A DNA stretch of 60,011 bases from an uncultured Clostridia bacterium (GTDB taxonomy: Bacteria > Bacillota > Clostridia > Christensenellales > CAG-138). A program made the position numbers and the translations under genes. Each line of letters opens with the position of its first letter. The first letter of the stretch is position 1. The notes below the pieces were generated by a model, which was given only the letters and a program-made list of their open reading frames with translations, ran no database searches and was not told the origin of the DNA. Below, in pieces: positions 1-7,060 of this stretch. The stretch spans positions 1-60,011 of the forward strand of contig CALCEX010000282.1 in the NCBI GenBank assembly GCA_937900325.1. The letters are read 5' to 3'.

Positions 1-76
1 AAGGGCGGGGGCCGCCCGCAGGCGGTCAGTTCCGGCGCGTCTCCCGCGGCGGAACCTCCTCTGTGGTCGATACTAA

Positions 77-114
77 GAAAATTCCTCCCTTCGGTTGACA
101 CCGAAAGGAGGAAT
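77..114 (-). terminator. terminator of peptide mRNA copy 1
   Basis: Read on the minus strand, a 14-base stem (arms 101-114 and 81-94, one mismatch) with a 6-base loop is followed by TTTTCTTA. It would end the peptide mRNA downstream of the whole antisense RNA gene. Equivalent hairpins occur at 508-541 and 615-648. Confidence 0.55.
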
Positions 115-123
115 GGGTATAAT
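95..123 (+). promoter_or_regulatory. consensus promoter of putative antisense RNA 1
   Basis: TTGACA (95-100), a 17-base spacer and TATAAT (118-123), a perfect sigma-A consensus on the plus strand. It reads toward the 3' end of the peptide gene on the opposite strand. The TTGACA forms the loop of a 14-base inverted repeat (81-94 / 101-114). Confidence 0.7.
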
Positions 124-129
124 ACCAGT

Positions 130-221
130 AGGGTAAGACCGAATCGGTCAGCCGATACTTAAGTTTTATTCCTAACTAATAGGAACTACCGCTCTGGTGT
201 CAGCAGGGCGGTTATTTTTTT
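130..221 (+). ncRNA. putative antisense antitoxin RNA 1
   Basis: Predicted RNA of about 90 bases that starts a few bases after the TATAAT at 118-123. It ends at the GC-rich hairpin of about 189-213 followed by seven T (215-221). It is complementary to the 3' untranslated part and stop codon of the peptide mRNA encoded at 212-292. No open reading frame is present. The ends are inferred from promoter and terminator positions only. Confidence 0.5.
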
Positions 222-292
222 CTGACCGTTATGGTTATCGATTTTATGTCACGCTTCAGCGCAACAAAAAGCATGATAATCAATTCAATCAT
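212..292 (-). CDS. small hydrophobic peptide, type I toxin-like, copy 1
   Basis: A 26-residue peptide starting MIELIIMLFVALKRD and ending in a basic tail (TVRKK). It has one short hydrophobic segment (about residues 2-12) followed by a charged end, the usual build of type I toxin peptides. A strong ribosome binding site (GGGAGG) lies about 8 bases before the ATG, and a TAGACA-17-TATAAT promoter lies about 65 bases upstream. A second, diverged copy with the same residue pattern lies at 739-822, which supports real coding. A consensus promoter on the other strand (95-123) reads into the 3' end of the gene, as in txpA/ratA-type pairs. I do not recognise the family by name. Toxicity is inferred from architecture only. 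Confidence 0.6.
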   Translation of the reverse strand: MIELIIMLFVALKRDIKSITITVRKK

Positions 293-356
293 ACTTCACA
301 CCTCCCTTCGGAGAGTGTGCTGACCGCCGCTTGCCCTGTGTATTATACTTGAAATC

Positions 357-385
357 ATTATAGCGCTTATGTAGAAATTTGTCTA
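357..385 (-). promoter_or_regulatory. promoter of small peptide gene copy 1
   Basis: On the minus strand, TAGACA (380-385), a 17-base spacer and TATAAT (357-362). It drives the 212-292 peptide gene through a leader of about 60 bases. The same sequence is repeated exactly in front of copy 2. Confidence 0.7.
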
Positions 386-628
386 TATTGAACGACGCCC
401 TTATACCCACTAAGAAAATAGGAAATGAAGGGCGGGGGCCGCCCGCAGGCGGTCAGTTCCGGCGCGTCTCCCGCGGCGGAACTTCCTCTGTGGTCGAAAT
501 TAAGAAAATTCCCCCAATCCGTTGACACGGAAAGGGGGAATGGGGCCCGCCGCAGCGGGTCAGTTCCGGCGCGTCTCCCGCGGCGGAACCTCCTCTGTGG
601 TCGATACTAAGAAAATTCCTCCCTTCGG

Positions 629-657
629 TTGACACCGAAAGGAGGAATGGGTATAAT
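629..657 (+). promoter_or_regulatory. consensus promoter of putative antisense RNA 2
   Basis: TTGACA (629-634), a 17-base spacer and TATAAT (652-657). It is the counterpart of the 95-123 promoter, embedded in the same inverted repeat (615-628 / 635-648). Confidence 0.7.
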
Positions 658-663
658 ACCAGT

Positions 664-745
664 AGGGTAAGACCGTAACGGTCAGCCAGTCAAGAAAAAG
701 TTATTATTTGAAATAACCGTCCTGTTCCAGCAGGGCGGTTATTTA
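664..745 (+). ncRNA. putative antisense antitoxin RNA 2
   Basis: Predicted RNA of about 80 bases running from the 629-657 promoter to the hairpin at about 715-740, which is followed by a short T-rich stretch. It is complementary to the 3' end of the second peptide mRNA. The first 15 bases match antisense RNA 1, but the middle differs, so each RNA may be specific for its own partner. The ends are inferred. Confidence 0.45.
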
Positions 746-822
746 TGTCGGAACTTTATGATCGTTATCGTCTCTACTTCATGCTTAAGCGCAAGAATGA
801 GCGCAATAATCAATTCCAGCAT
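739..822 (-). CDS. small hydrophobic peptide, type I toxin-like, copy 2
   Basis: A 27-residue peptide starting MLELIIALILALKHE and ending in IIKFRHK. It matches copy 1 in pattern: M-[IL]-E-L-I-I, then ALK at residues 11-13, an ITI segment and a basic C terminus. The bases differ at many positions while the reading frame, start, stop and ribosome binding site (GGGAGG) are kept, which argues for selection on the peptide. The same minus-strand promoter (887-915) and an opposing plus-strand promoter (629-657) flank it. The stop codon sits at the foot of a hairpin of the form AACCGTCCTG-CAGGGCGGTT. Inferred to be a membrane-active type I toxin. A non-toxic small membrane peptide is the alternative. 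Confidence 0.6.
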   Translation of the reverse strand: MLELIIALILALKHEVETITIIKFRHK

Positions 823-886
823 TCTACACACCTCCCTTCGGAGAGTGTGCTGACCGCCGCTTGCCCTGTGTATTATACTTGAAATC

Positions 887-915
887 ATTATAGCGCTTAT
901 GTAGAAATTTGTCTA
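887..915 (-). promoter_or_regulatory. promoter of small peptide gene copy 2
   Basis: TAGACA (910-915), a 17-base spacer and TATAAT (887-892) on the minus strand, identical to the copy 1 promoter. It reads into the 739-822 peptide gene. Confidence 0.7.
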
Positions 916-959
916 TATATAAGGCTTTTCCTCAATACAGACAAATTCATGCAGCTGCG

Positions 960-1703
960 CTATTCATAATCGAAGGACTGAAGAAACGTCTTTGCGCGGC
1001 CGGTTTCCGGGCCGTTGAAAAAGCGCTTCGGGTCGCCGGATTGCTCTACGATGACGCCGTTCTCTATAAACACGATCCGGTCGGCAATGGCGCGGGCAAA
1101 GTTCATCTCATGGGTGACGATGACCATGGTGCTGCCCGCCCTGGCAAGAGACAGAACTACCTCCAGCACCTCCCGCACCATTTCCGGGTCGAGCGCCGCG
1201 GTGATCTCATCGAGCAGCAGTATCTCCGGGTGCATACACATCGCCCGGACAATGGCTACCCGCTGCTTCTGCCCGCCGGACAGCTGCCGCGGATAGTCGT
1301 CCTTCCGATCGGCAAGCCCGACCCGCTCCAGCAGCTCCAGCGCCTCCTGCTCCGCCTCCGCGCGGGGGCGCTTCTGTACCTTCATCGGCGCGAGCAGGAT
1401 GTTTTCCAGAATGGTCATATGAGGAAAAAGATCATAGCTCTGGAATACCATGCCGATCTTCTGCCGCATCCGGGTGATGGACCTGCTCTCCCGCTGAACC
1501 GGCTCCCCATCCAGCAGTATCTCGCCGCCCTGAATCGGCTCCAGGCCGTTCAGGCAGCGCAGCAGCGTGCTTTTCCCGCAGCCGGATGGGCCGATGATCA
1601 CGACCACCTCGCCCTTGTGGACGTCCAGGTCAAAATCCTCAAAAATAACATGATCTCCGAAATCCTTATGCAGATGCCGGACGCTTAACAAAACATTTTC
1701 CAC
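960..1703 (-). CDS. amino-acid ABC transporter, ATP-binding protein (GlnQ-like)
   Basis: ATPase of a polar amino-acid importer on the cytoplasmic membrane face, 247 residues. Visible motifs are Walker A GPSGCGKS (about 38-45), Q-loop VFQSYDLFPH, signature LSGGQKQR, Walker B LLLDE and the H-loop VTHE. The D-loop region reads DEITAALDPE rather than the usual DEPTSALDPE. I chose the GTG at 1703 because a Shine-Dalgarno (AAGGTGG) lies 8 bases before it and it follows the stop of the upstream permease directly. The longer frame upstream is a shadow of the permease. It is the last gene of a four-gene operon: binding protein, permease, permease, ATPase. Confidence 0.9.
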   Translation of the reverse strand: MENVLLSVRHLHKDFGDHVIFEDFDLDVHKGEVVVIIGPSGCGKSTLLRCLNGLEPIQGGEILLDGEPVQRESRSITRMRQKIGMVFQSYDLFPHMTILENILLAPMKVQKRPRAEAEQEALELLERVGLADRKDDYPRQLSGGQKQRVAIVRAMCMHPEILLLDEITAALDPEMVREVLEVVLSLARAGSTMVIVTHEMNFARAIADRIVFIENGVIVEQSGDPKRFFNGPETGRAKTFLQSFDYE

Positions 1704-1705
1704 AG

Positions 1706-2380
1706 CTATGACCACCTTTTTTCCAAATACCCCGCCAAACGGCCGACCGGCCAGCAAATAAGAAAATACAGCAAAAATACCGCCCCAAAGACGCCGAACG
1801 CGGCGTTGGGGGATGCGCGCCGGTTCGCCTCGATGATCTGCTGGGCAACCTTCAGCACCTCCACAATGCCTATCATCATCACAAGGCTGGTGGTTTTTAC
1901 CATCCGGGTGATGAGGTTGATGGACAGCGGGATCAGCCGCCGTATTGTCTGGGGCAGAATGACCAGGCTGTAAACCTGAGCCGGCTCCATGCCAAGCGCC
2001 TGCGCGCTCTGCCATTGAATGGCGGGTATGCTCTGCAATGCGCCCCGCACCAGGTCGCCCATTTCCGCCGTGCCCCAGAAGCTGAACACGATGACGGCAG
2101 AGGTCTCCGCCTCCAGGTTCCAGCCGAATACTCTGGTCGTACCGAAATAAACTATAAACAAAAGCACCATCTGGGGCATTATCCGGACGGTTTCCAGATA
2201 TATACGGAAAACCGCCTTCAAAACGCGGCTTCTTGAGGTCATGAGAACCCCCATCCCAACGCCCAGCACGATGCTGACGGCGACGGAGATCAGGCTGATG
2301 CGCAGCGCCACCCACAGGCCGCCCAGCAGCCGCAGAAAATTCGTCCCCTTGAACAGAACGTCAATCCCCAAACTCTGCAT
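1706..2380 (-). CDS. amino-acid ABC transporter, permease 2
   Basis: Integral membrane permease of the HisM/GlnP family, 224 residues with about five membrane segments. The cytoplasmic EAA-type loop (SAQALGMEPAQVYSLVILPQ) contacts the ATPase. It starts 20 bases inside the 3' end of the preceding permease gene, so the two are probably translationally coupled and form a heterodimeric channel. The stop is followed within a few bases by the ATPase start. The substrate is inferred from the binding protein (cysteine or a related amino acid). Confidence 0.88.
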   Translation of the reverse strand: MQSLGIDVLFKGTNFLRLLGGLWVALRISLISVAVSIVLGVGMGVLMTSRSRVLKAVFRIYLETVRIMPQMVLLFIVYFGTTRVFGWNLEAETSAVIVFSFWGTAEMGDLVRGALQSIPAIQWQSAQALGMEPAQVYSLVILPQTIRRLIPLSINLITRMVKTTSLVMMIGIVEVLKVAQQIIEANRRASPNAAFGVFGAVFLLYFLICWPVGRLAGYLEKRWS

Positions 2381-3020
2381 AGCGCAGCCTCCTTTCCAGC
2401 CAGCTGCCCAGAACGGATACGGGGAGCAGCATGATCAGATAGAAGATCACCAGCAGCGTCAGGCACTCGATGGTCTTGGCGTACATCCCGATCAGATCCT
2501 TTGCCGTGAACATCAGGTCCATCAGGCTGACCGTGGAAAACACGCTGGTCTCCTTGAGCAAAAAAATCACATTTGCCAAAAGCCCGGGAACGCTGGACGC
2601 GACCGCCTGCGGCAGGATCACATAGCCAAACACCTGCGCCGGGCGCATTCCAAGGCTCTGGGCGCTCTCCGTCTGAATAAGAGGGATGCTTTCCAGCCCG
2701 CTGCGGAAGGTCTCCGCCATGTATGCGCCGCCCAGCAGGCCCAGCCCAAGCTTGCCGCAGGTCTCCGCGCTGATGCGGACGCCGATCTTCGGCAGCGCGA
2801 AATACAGGAAGAACAGCTGCACCAGCAAGGGCGTATTGCGAAACAGCCCGATGTACCCGCCGGCGATCTGCCGCAGCACGGGAATTTTCCAATGCACTGC
2901 CGCCGCGCAGGCGACGCCCAGCGCCAGCGCCAGCGCAACTCCCTGCCAGCCTATCCGAAGCGTCAGCAGCAGCGCGTCCCAAAACCTCGGCAGGTATGCG
3001 GTTATAACATCAATATCCAT
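2361..3020 (-). CDS. amino-acid ABC transporter, permease 1
   Basis: Second permease of the importer, 219 residues, starting MDIDVITAYLPRFWDALLLT. It is of the same HisM/GlnP family and carries an EAA loop (TESAQSLGMRPAQVFGYVIL). It lies 87 bases after the binding-protein gene and overlaps the next permease by 20 bases. The two permeases are clearly different in sequence, consistent with an obligate pair rather than a recent duplication. Confidence 0.88.
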   Translation of the reverse strand: MDIDVITAYLPRFWDALLLTLRIGWQGVALALALGVACAAAVHWKIPVLRQIAGGYIGLFRNTPLLVQLFFLYFALPKIGVRISAETCGKLGLGLLGGAYMAETFRSGLESIPLIQTESAQSLGMRPAQVFGYVILPQAVASSVPGLLANVIFLLKETSVFSTVSLMDLMFTAKDLIGMYAKTIECLTLLVIFYLIMLLPVSVLGSWLERRLRYAEFGD

Positions 3021-3107
3021 AAGCGCCCTCTGTTTTACTTTGGTTTCTTAAGGCCGGTCATCCGCGCCGGAAGGGGGATAACGGCGCGGATTACCTGTCT
3101 GCTTCTG

Positions 3108-4016
3108 TTACTGCTTTGCCGAGGTATCCGCAGCGCCTTCCGCGCCGCCGCCCTCCACGACCAGCGTGTCCTCGTATTCCTTGCCGTAGGTGTCCAGCAG
3201 CGTCGCCTCATAGTCTGCGTGGAAGAAGTTCTCTTCGCCCAGCGCCCTGATCTCCTCGTTCAGCCAGTCCAGCAGCGTGGCGTTGCCCTTGGCGACAGCG
3301 GGGGCGATGGTATCCGCGCTGCCCAGAGAGGGGATGCCGACCACATAGCCGGGATTTTCGATGGCGAAAGCGATAACTTCGGTATTGTCGTTTGCCCAGG
3401 CCACGCCGTTGCCGTTTTCAAAAGCGGTCTTGGCCTCGGCGTAGGCGTCGTACTTTTGCAGCTTGATCTCGGGATTGTTCTTTTCCAGATAGGTCTCGGC
3501 AGTGGTGCCGGAGATCACGATGACCTGATCGTCAGCACCGATCTCGTCCAGGGATGTGATCGGCGCGGATTCGGGAGAAACAACGCCCAGCGCTACGTTC
3601 ATATACGGAAGGGCAAAATCCACCTCCTGCGCCCGCTCGGGAGTGACGGTAAAGTTGGCAAGTATGATGTCTACCTTTCCGGTCTGCAAATACTCTATAC
3701 GGTTGGCAGCCTCGGTAGAGACATAATTGATTTTCACGCCCAGATCTTCGCCGATGCGGTTGGCAAAGTACACGTCGTAGCCCTGATACTCGCCGTTCTC
3801 GTCCACATAGCCGAAGGGGCTCTTGTCGGAAAATACGCCAATGTTGACGGTGCCGCTGGACTTGATCTCCTCCAGTGTGCGGAAAGCGCCCGCGGCATCG
3901 GCCGCGTCGGCTCCCTCGGCGGTTTTTGCCGTCTCCGCTCCGCAGCCTGCAAGCAGGGCGGCGGCAATAGTCAGGCTCAGGAACACAATTCCGAATTTCT
4001 TGATAAATTTCTTCAT
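3108..4016 (-). CDS. amino-acid ABC transporter, substrate-binding lipoprotein (cysteine type, CjaA-like)
   Basis: Extracytoplasmic binding lipoprotein, 302 residues. A lysine-rich signal peptide ends in the lipobox LLAGC (lipid-bearing Cys 25). The mature part is a type II periplasmic binding fold. Segments such as STEAANRIEYLQTGKVDIIL and ANFTVTPERAQEVDF closely follow, from memory, the cysteine-binding protein CjaA of Campylobacter, including the PYMNVALGVVSP stretch. I therefore infer cysteine, or cystine, as substrate. The Cys-Cys-Cys leader peptide upstream independently supports this. First gene of the operon, about 55 bases downstream of a leader terminator. Confidence 0.88.
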   Translation of the reverse strand: MKKFIKKFGIVFLSLTIAAALLAGCGAETAKTAEGADAADAAGAFRTLEEIKSSGTVNIGVFSDKSPFGYVDENGEYQGYDVYFANRIGEDLGVKINYVSTEAANRIEYLQTGKVDIILANFTVTPERAQEVDFALPYMNVALGVVSPESAPITSLDEIGADDQVIVISGTTAETYLEKNNPEIKLQKYDAYAEAKTAFENGNGVAWANDNTEVIAFAIENPGYVVGIPSLGSADTIAPAVAKGNATLLDWLNEEIRALGEENFFHADYEATLLDTYGKEYEDTLVVEGGGAEGAADTSAKQ

Positions 4017-4069
4017 GGAAAAATCCTCACTTTTCTATAAATTCAATAAATTTCAGGGAATCTAAGCGC

Positions 4070-4103
4070 AAAAAAACAGGAACTCAAGTAGAAGCTCCCG
4101 GGT
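4070..4103 (-). terminator. leader terminator (attenuator) before the transporter operon
   Basis: On the minus strand, a 9-base stem with arms CGGGAGCTT and GAGTTCCTG (three G-T pairs), a 6-base loop and seven consecutive T. It lies downstream of the leader peptide and 54 bases before the binding-protein ATG, so read-through is needed for operon expression. Confidence 0.7.
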
Positions 4104-4134
4104 AAATGGCGTTATGATATCCCTTTGGGAAAAA

Positions 4135-4245
4135 TCATGTTTCAGATGCAAAGATCGTATGCGAATGCACCCTGCCATACGGATATGCCCAGGAGGTATA
4201 CATTCGACAACAGCACTGCGCCGCATAAGCGTTGACCTCAAACAC
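4135..4245 (-). CDS. cysteine-rich leader peptide of the transporter operon
   Basis: A 36-codon open frame on the minus strand with a GTG start at 4245-4243, 9 bases after an AGGAG, and a TGA stop at 4137-4135. Codons 11-13 are TGC TGT TGT, three cysteines in a row (context YAAQCCCRMY). It lies between a perfect promoter (4290-4318) and an intrinsic terminator (4070-4103), ahead of a probable cysteine transporter. This arrangement fits ribosome-mediated attenuation, in which stalling at scarce Cys codons would prevent terminator formation. Too short for routine gene callers. I could not identify a convincing antiterminator pairing by eye. Confidence 0.6.
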   Translation of the reverse strand: MFEVNAYAAQCCCRMYTSWAYPYGRVHSHTIFASET

Positions 4246-4289
4246 CGTGATCCGCTCCTTTCATAAATCTGCTTAGATTCAATGACTGC

Positions 4290-4318
4290 ATTATATTCCT
4301 ACTTTCCTACTATGTCAA
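4290..4318 (-). promoter_or_regulatory. promoter of the amino-acid transporter operon
   Basis: TTGACA (4313-4318), a 17-base spacer and TATAAT (4290-4295) on the minus strand, a perfect consensus. The transcript would begin about 40 bases before the leader peptide start. Confidence 0.75.
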
Positions 4319-4694
4319 TAGGTTTTTTAAAAATTTCTGTTTATTTCACCATGCAGGGCGTGGGCGCCACCATAACCAGTAATCGGCTTGTTGAGAATCT
4401 GAATCCAAACGGGAAGCTGCTATATTATAAGCTGCTGAGCCAATACAGCAAAAGGAACGCCTATATGTATTACAGTAAAGGACGCTATGTTACGGCCGCC
4501 GTACCGGATCAGATCAAACGGTATCCAGGCATCCGAACTTCCGCCTGTACCGTCAGGTAAGGCCGTAGTCACGATCCCCCGGCAGGGCGGGCATTTGTGA
4601 TAGCAGCCCTATTGCCTCAGGAAGCGAACGGCGGGCCTCCGCCCGATATGTTAATATATTGTCCGTATGGTTAATATAATATCGTGGGTTTCCT
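4319..4694. other. intergenic region without a supported gene
   Basis: About 375 bases between the divergent transporter and nfnAB promoters. A 92-codon open frame (4282-4560, plus) crosses it. It has no ribosome binding site, overlaps the opposing promoter and shows no recognisable domain, so I do not call it. A GC-rich stretch near 4575-4640 may fold weakly. Confidence 0.5.
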
Positions 4695-4723
4695 TTGACT
4701 TTACGCGCATTTTACGTTATCAT
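4695..4723 (+). promoter_or_regulatory. promoter of nfnAB
   Basis: TTGACT (4695-4700), a 17-base spacer and TATCAT (4718-4723), about 75 bases before the nfnA start. Near-consensus sigma-A type. Confidence 0.6.
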
Positions 4724-4797
4724 GAAATAGTGGAACTTATTTATATCGCCAGTGTTTTATCATTTCCCAAAAACTGAAAAGGAGCGACGTCTTACCT

Positions 4798-5646
4798 ATG
4801 TACCGTATAGTTAGAAAAGAACGCCTTCACGACACGGTGTCTTTGATAGAGGTCGAAGCGCCCTATGTCGCAAGAAAGGCTCTTCCCGGGCAGTTTATCA
4901 TCCTTCGCATTGACGAGCAGGGCGAGCGCATCCCTCTCACCATTGCGGATTACGACCGGGAAAGGGGCACGGCAACCGTTATATTCCAGAAGGTCGGCGC
5001 GACCACGAAGCGGCTGGACCTCCTCGAAGAGGGCGATTACCTCATGGACTTTGCGGGCCCCCTCGGCAAGGCCAGCGAGTTTGAGCACCTCAAGGGCAAA
5101 AGGGCCGCCGTTGTGGCGGGCGGCCTCGGCGTCGCCATAGCCTACCCCCAGGCGAAGGCATTGAGCGCCGTGGGCGCAAAGGTGGACGCCTTCATAGGCT
5201 TCCGCAGCACCAGCCTGTATATCCTCACGGAGGAATTCAAAAACGCCTGCGATAACCTCTATATAATGACCGACGACGGCTCCAACGGCCATAAGGGCTT
5301 CGTTACCGACGCCCTTGCGGAGCAGCTCAAGGCCGGCGCAAGGTATGACGAGGTGTTCGTCCTCGGGCCCATGCCCATGATGCGCGCCGTATGCAGCCTT
5401 ACCAGGGAATACGGCATAAAGACCACCGTCTCCATGAATACCATAATGATAGACGGCACCGGAATGTGCGGCGGCTGCCGCCTTACAGTAAACGGCGAAA
5501 CAAAGTTCGCCTGCGTGGACGGGCCGGACTTTGACGGCCACCTTGTGGATTTTGACGAGGCCATCATGCGCAGCCGCATGTACCGCGCCGAGGAGAAGCT
5601 TTCCGATGAAAAGCACTTCTGCCATCTTACAGGAGGGGAGAGATAA
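4798..5646 (+). CDS. nfnA: NADH-dependent reduced ferredoxin:NADP+ oxidoreductase, alpha subunit
   Basis: Small subunit of the cytoplasmic NfnAB transhydrogenase, 282 residues, from the ferredoxin-NADP reductase/sulfide dehydrogenase family. An FAD-binding barrel is followed by a nucleotide-binding domain with GPMPMMRAV. Near the C terminus a cysteine cluster (GTGMCGGCRLTV, then FACVDGPDFDGH) supplies ligands for the [2Fe-2S] cluster. It forms a two-gene operon with the large subunit, which starts two bases after this stop. The enzyme couples reduced ferredoxin and NADH to NADPH formation, typical of anaerobic clostridia. A role as a glutamate synthase accessory subunit is less likely, as no gltB is nearby. 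Confidence 0.9.
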   Translation: MYRIVRKERLHDTVSLIEVEAPYVARKALPGQFIILRIDEQGERIPLTIADYDRERGTATVIFQKVGATTKRLDLLEEGDYLMDFAGPLGKASEFEHLKGKRAAVVAGGLGVAIAYPQAKALSAVGAKVDAFIGFRSTSLYILTEEFKNACDNLYIMTDDGSNGHKGFVTDALAEQLKAGARYDEVFVLGPMPMMRAVCSLTREYGIKTTVSMNTIMIDGTGMCGGCRLTVNGETKFACVDGPDFDGHLVDFDEAIMRSRMYRAEEKLSDEKHFCHLTGGER

Positions 5647-5647
5647 T

Positions 5648-7042
5648 ATGCCTAACATGACCTTGCAGAAAACCCCTGCCCGTGAGCAGGAACCCGATAT
5701 CCGCAACAAAAATTTCAATGAAGTTTCCCAGGGCTACGATGAGGAGCTGGCGCTCAACGAGGCCGCCCGCTGCCTGAACTGCAAAAATATGCCCTGCGTT
5801 TCCGGCTGCCCGGTAAATGTGCGCATTCCGGAGTTCATAGCAAAGATCGCCGCCCATGACTACGAGGGCGCCTACGCCATAATAAAGACCACCAACAGCC
5901 TTCCCGCCATCTGCGGCCGGGTATGCCCCCAGGAAAACCAGTGCGAGAGCAAGTGCGTCCGCGGCATAAAGGGCGAGCCGGTAGGCATAGGCCGGCTGGA
6001 GCGCTTCGCGGCGGACCGCGCCATGGCGAAGGGCTCCGCCCCCGCCGCCCTGCCCGCCCCAAACGGCAAAAGGGTAGCCGTCATAGGCTCCGGCCCCGCG
6101 GGCCTTACCTGCGCGGGCGACCTTGCAAAGCTGGGCTATGAGGTGCATATATTCGAGGCGCTGCATACCCCCGGCGGCGTGCTGGTATACGGCATTCCGG
6201 AGTTCCGTCTCCCCAAGGCGCTGGTTCGTGAGGAGATAAGGAACGTGGAGGCTCTGGGCGTAAAGATAGAGACCAACGTGGTCGTCGGCCGCTCCATAAG
6301 CCTTGATGAGCTGATGGAGGAGGAGGGCTTTGACGCTGTGTTTGTAGGCAGCGGCGCGGGATTGCCAAACTTCCAGAAGATACCCGGCGAGAACCTCTGC
6401 GGCGTATACTCCGCAAATGAGTTCCTCACCCGCATAAACCTCATGAAGGCATATAAGTTCCCCGAGACGGATACTCCTATCCGCGTCGGCAGAAACGCCG
6501 CGGTAATAGGCGGCGGCAACGTGGCCATGGACGCCGCCCGCTGCGCAAAGCGCCTGGGCGCGGAGAACGTATACATCGTGTACCGCAGGAGCGAGGCCGA
6601 GATGCCCGCCCGCCGGGAAGAAGTACACCACGCCAAGGAGGAGGGCATCATCTTCAAGGTGCTCAACAACCCCATCCGCATAAACGGCGATGAGAACGGC
6701 TATGTCACCTCAATGGAGTGCATAGAGATGGAGCTGGGCGAGCCCGACGCTTCCGGCCGCCGCAGGCCCATAGCAAAAGAGGGCAGCGAGTTCACCCTGG
6801 ATGTGGATACCGTCATCGTGGCCATAGGCAACAGCCCCAACCCCCTCATCAAGAACACCACCCCCGGCCTCGCTGTGGGCCGCAAGGGCGAGATAACCGC
6901 AGACCCCGAGACCGGCGCCACCTCCAAGCCCGGCGTGTTCGCGGGCGGCGACGCCGTTACCGGCGCGGCTACCGTAATACTGGCCATGGGCGCAGGCAAG
7001 AAGGCCGCCGCCGCCATTGACGAGTACCTCAAGAACAAATAA
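5648..7042 (+). CDS. nfnB: NADH-dependent reduced ferredoxin:NADP+ oxidoreductase, beta subunit
   Basis: Large subunit of NfnAB, 464 residues, homologous to the small subunit of glutamate synthase. An N-terminal ferredoxin-like part has two cysteine groups (CLNCKNMPCVSGCPV and CGRVCPQENQCESKC) that bind [4Fe-4S] clusters. Next is an FAD-binding GSGPAG motif (about residue 148) and an NADP-binding GGGNVAMDAAR motif, then the C-terminal GDAVTGAATV signature that closes on FAD. I chose ATG 5648, with GGAGGGG just upstream, over longer in-frame extensions that overlap nfnA. A strong terminator follows. Confidence 0.92.
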   Translation: MPNMTLQKTPAREQEPDIRNKNFNEVSQGYDEELALNEAARCLNCKNMPCVSGCPVNVRIPEFIAKIAAHDYEGAYAIIKTTNSLPAICGRVCPQENQCESKCVRGIKGEPVGIGRLERFAADRAMAKGSAPAALPAPNGKRVAVIGSGPAGLTCAGDLAKLGYEVHIFEALHTPGGVLVYGIPEFRLPKALVREEIRNVEALGVKIETNVVVGRSISLDELMEEEGFDAVFVGSGAGLPNFQKIPGENLCGVYSANEFLTRINLMKAYKFPETDTPIRVGRNAAVIGGGNVAMDAARCAKRLGAENVYIVYRRSEAEMPARREEVHHAKEEGIIFKVLNNPIRINGDENGYVTSMECIEMELGEPDASGRRRPIAKEGSEFTLDVDTVIVAIGNSPNPLIKNTTPGLAVGRKGEITADPETGATSKPGVFAGGDAVTGAATVILAMGAGKKAAAAIDEYLKNK

Positions 7043-7060
7043 AGCGTAAAGCAGCTTTAA

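Larger units (their letters stand above)
1..915. repeat. tandem duplication of a type I TA-like module
   Basis: Two diverged copies of one module (about 1-390 and 428-920) in direct orientation. The 120-base promoter-proximal part occurs three times: about 10-116, 428-543 and 548-650. The middle copy has kept TTGACA (522-527) but lost the TATAAT. Each unit also carries an imperfect hairpin with GTTCCG / CGGAAC arms (29-55 in the first). The left edge may continue outside the window. Confidence 0.65.

Noticed and set aside
425..635. 60-codon frames on both strands in the duplicated region
   Set aside because: They run through GC-rich inverted repeats, have no start signals and are not kept between the two copies.
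909..1688. 259-codon open frame on the plus strand
   Set aside because: It is the opposite-strand shadow of the ABC ATPase gene; the motifs belong to the minus strand.
4282..4560. 92-codon open frame on the plus strand
   Set aside because: No ribosome binding site, overlaps the opposing transporter promoter and has no recognisable domain. Possible decayed gene but unsupported.
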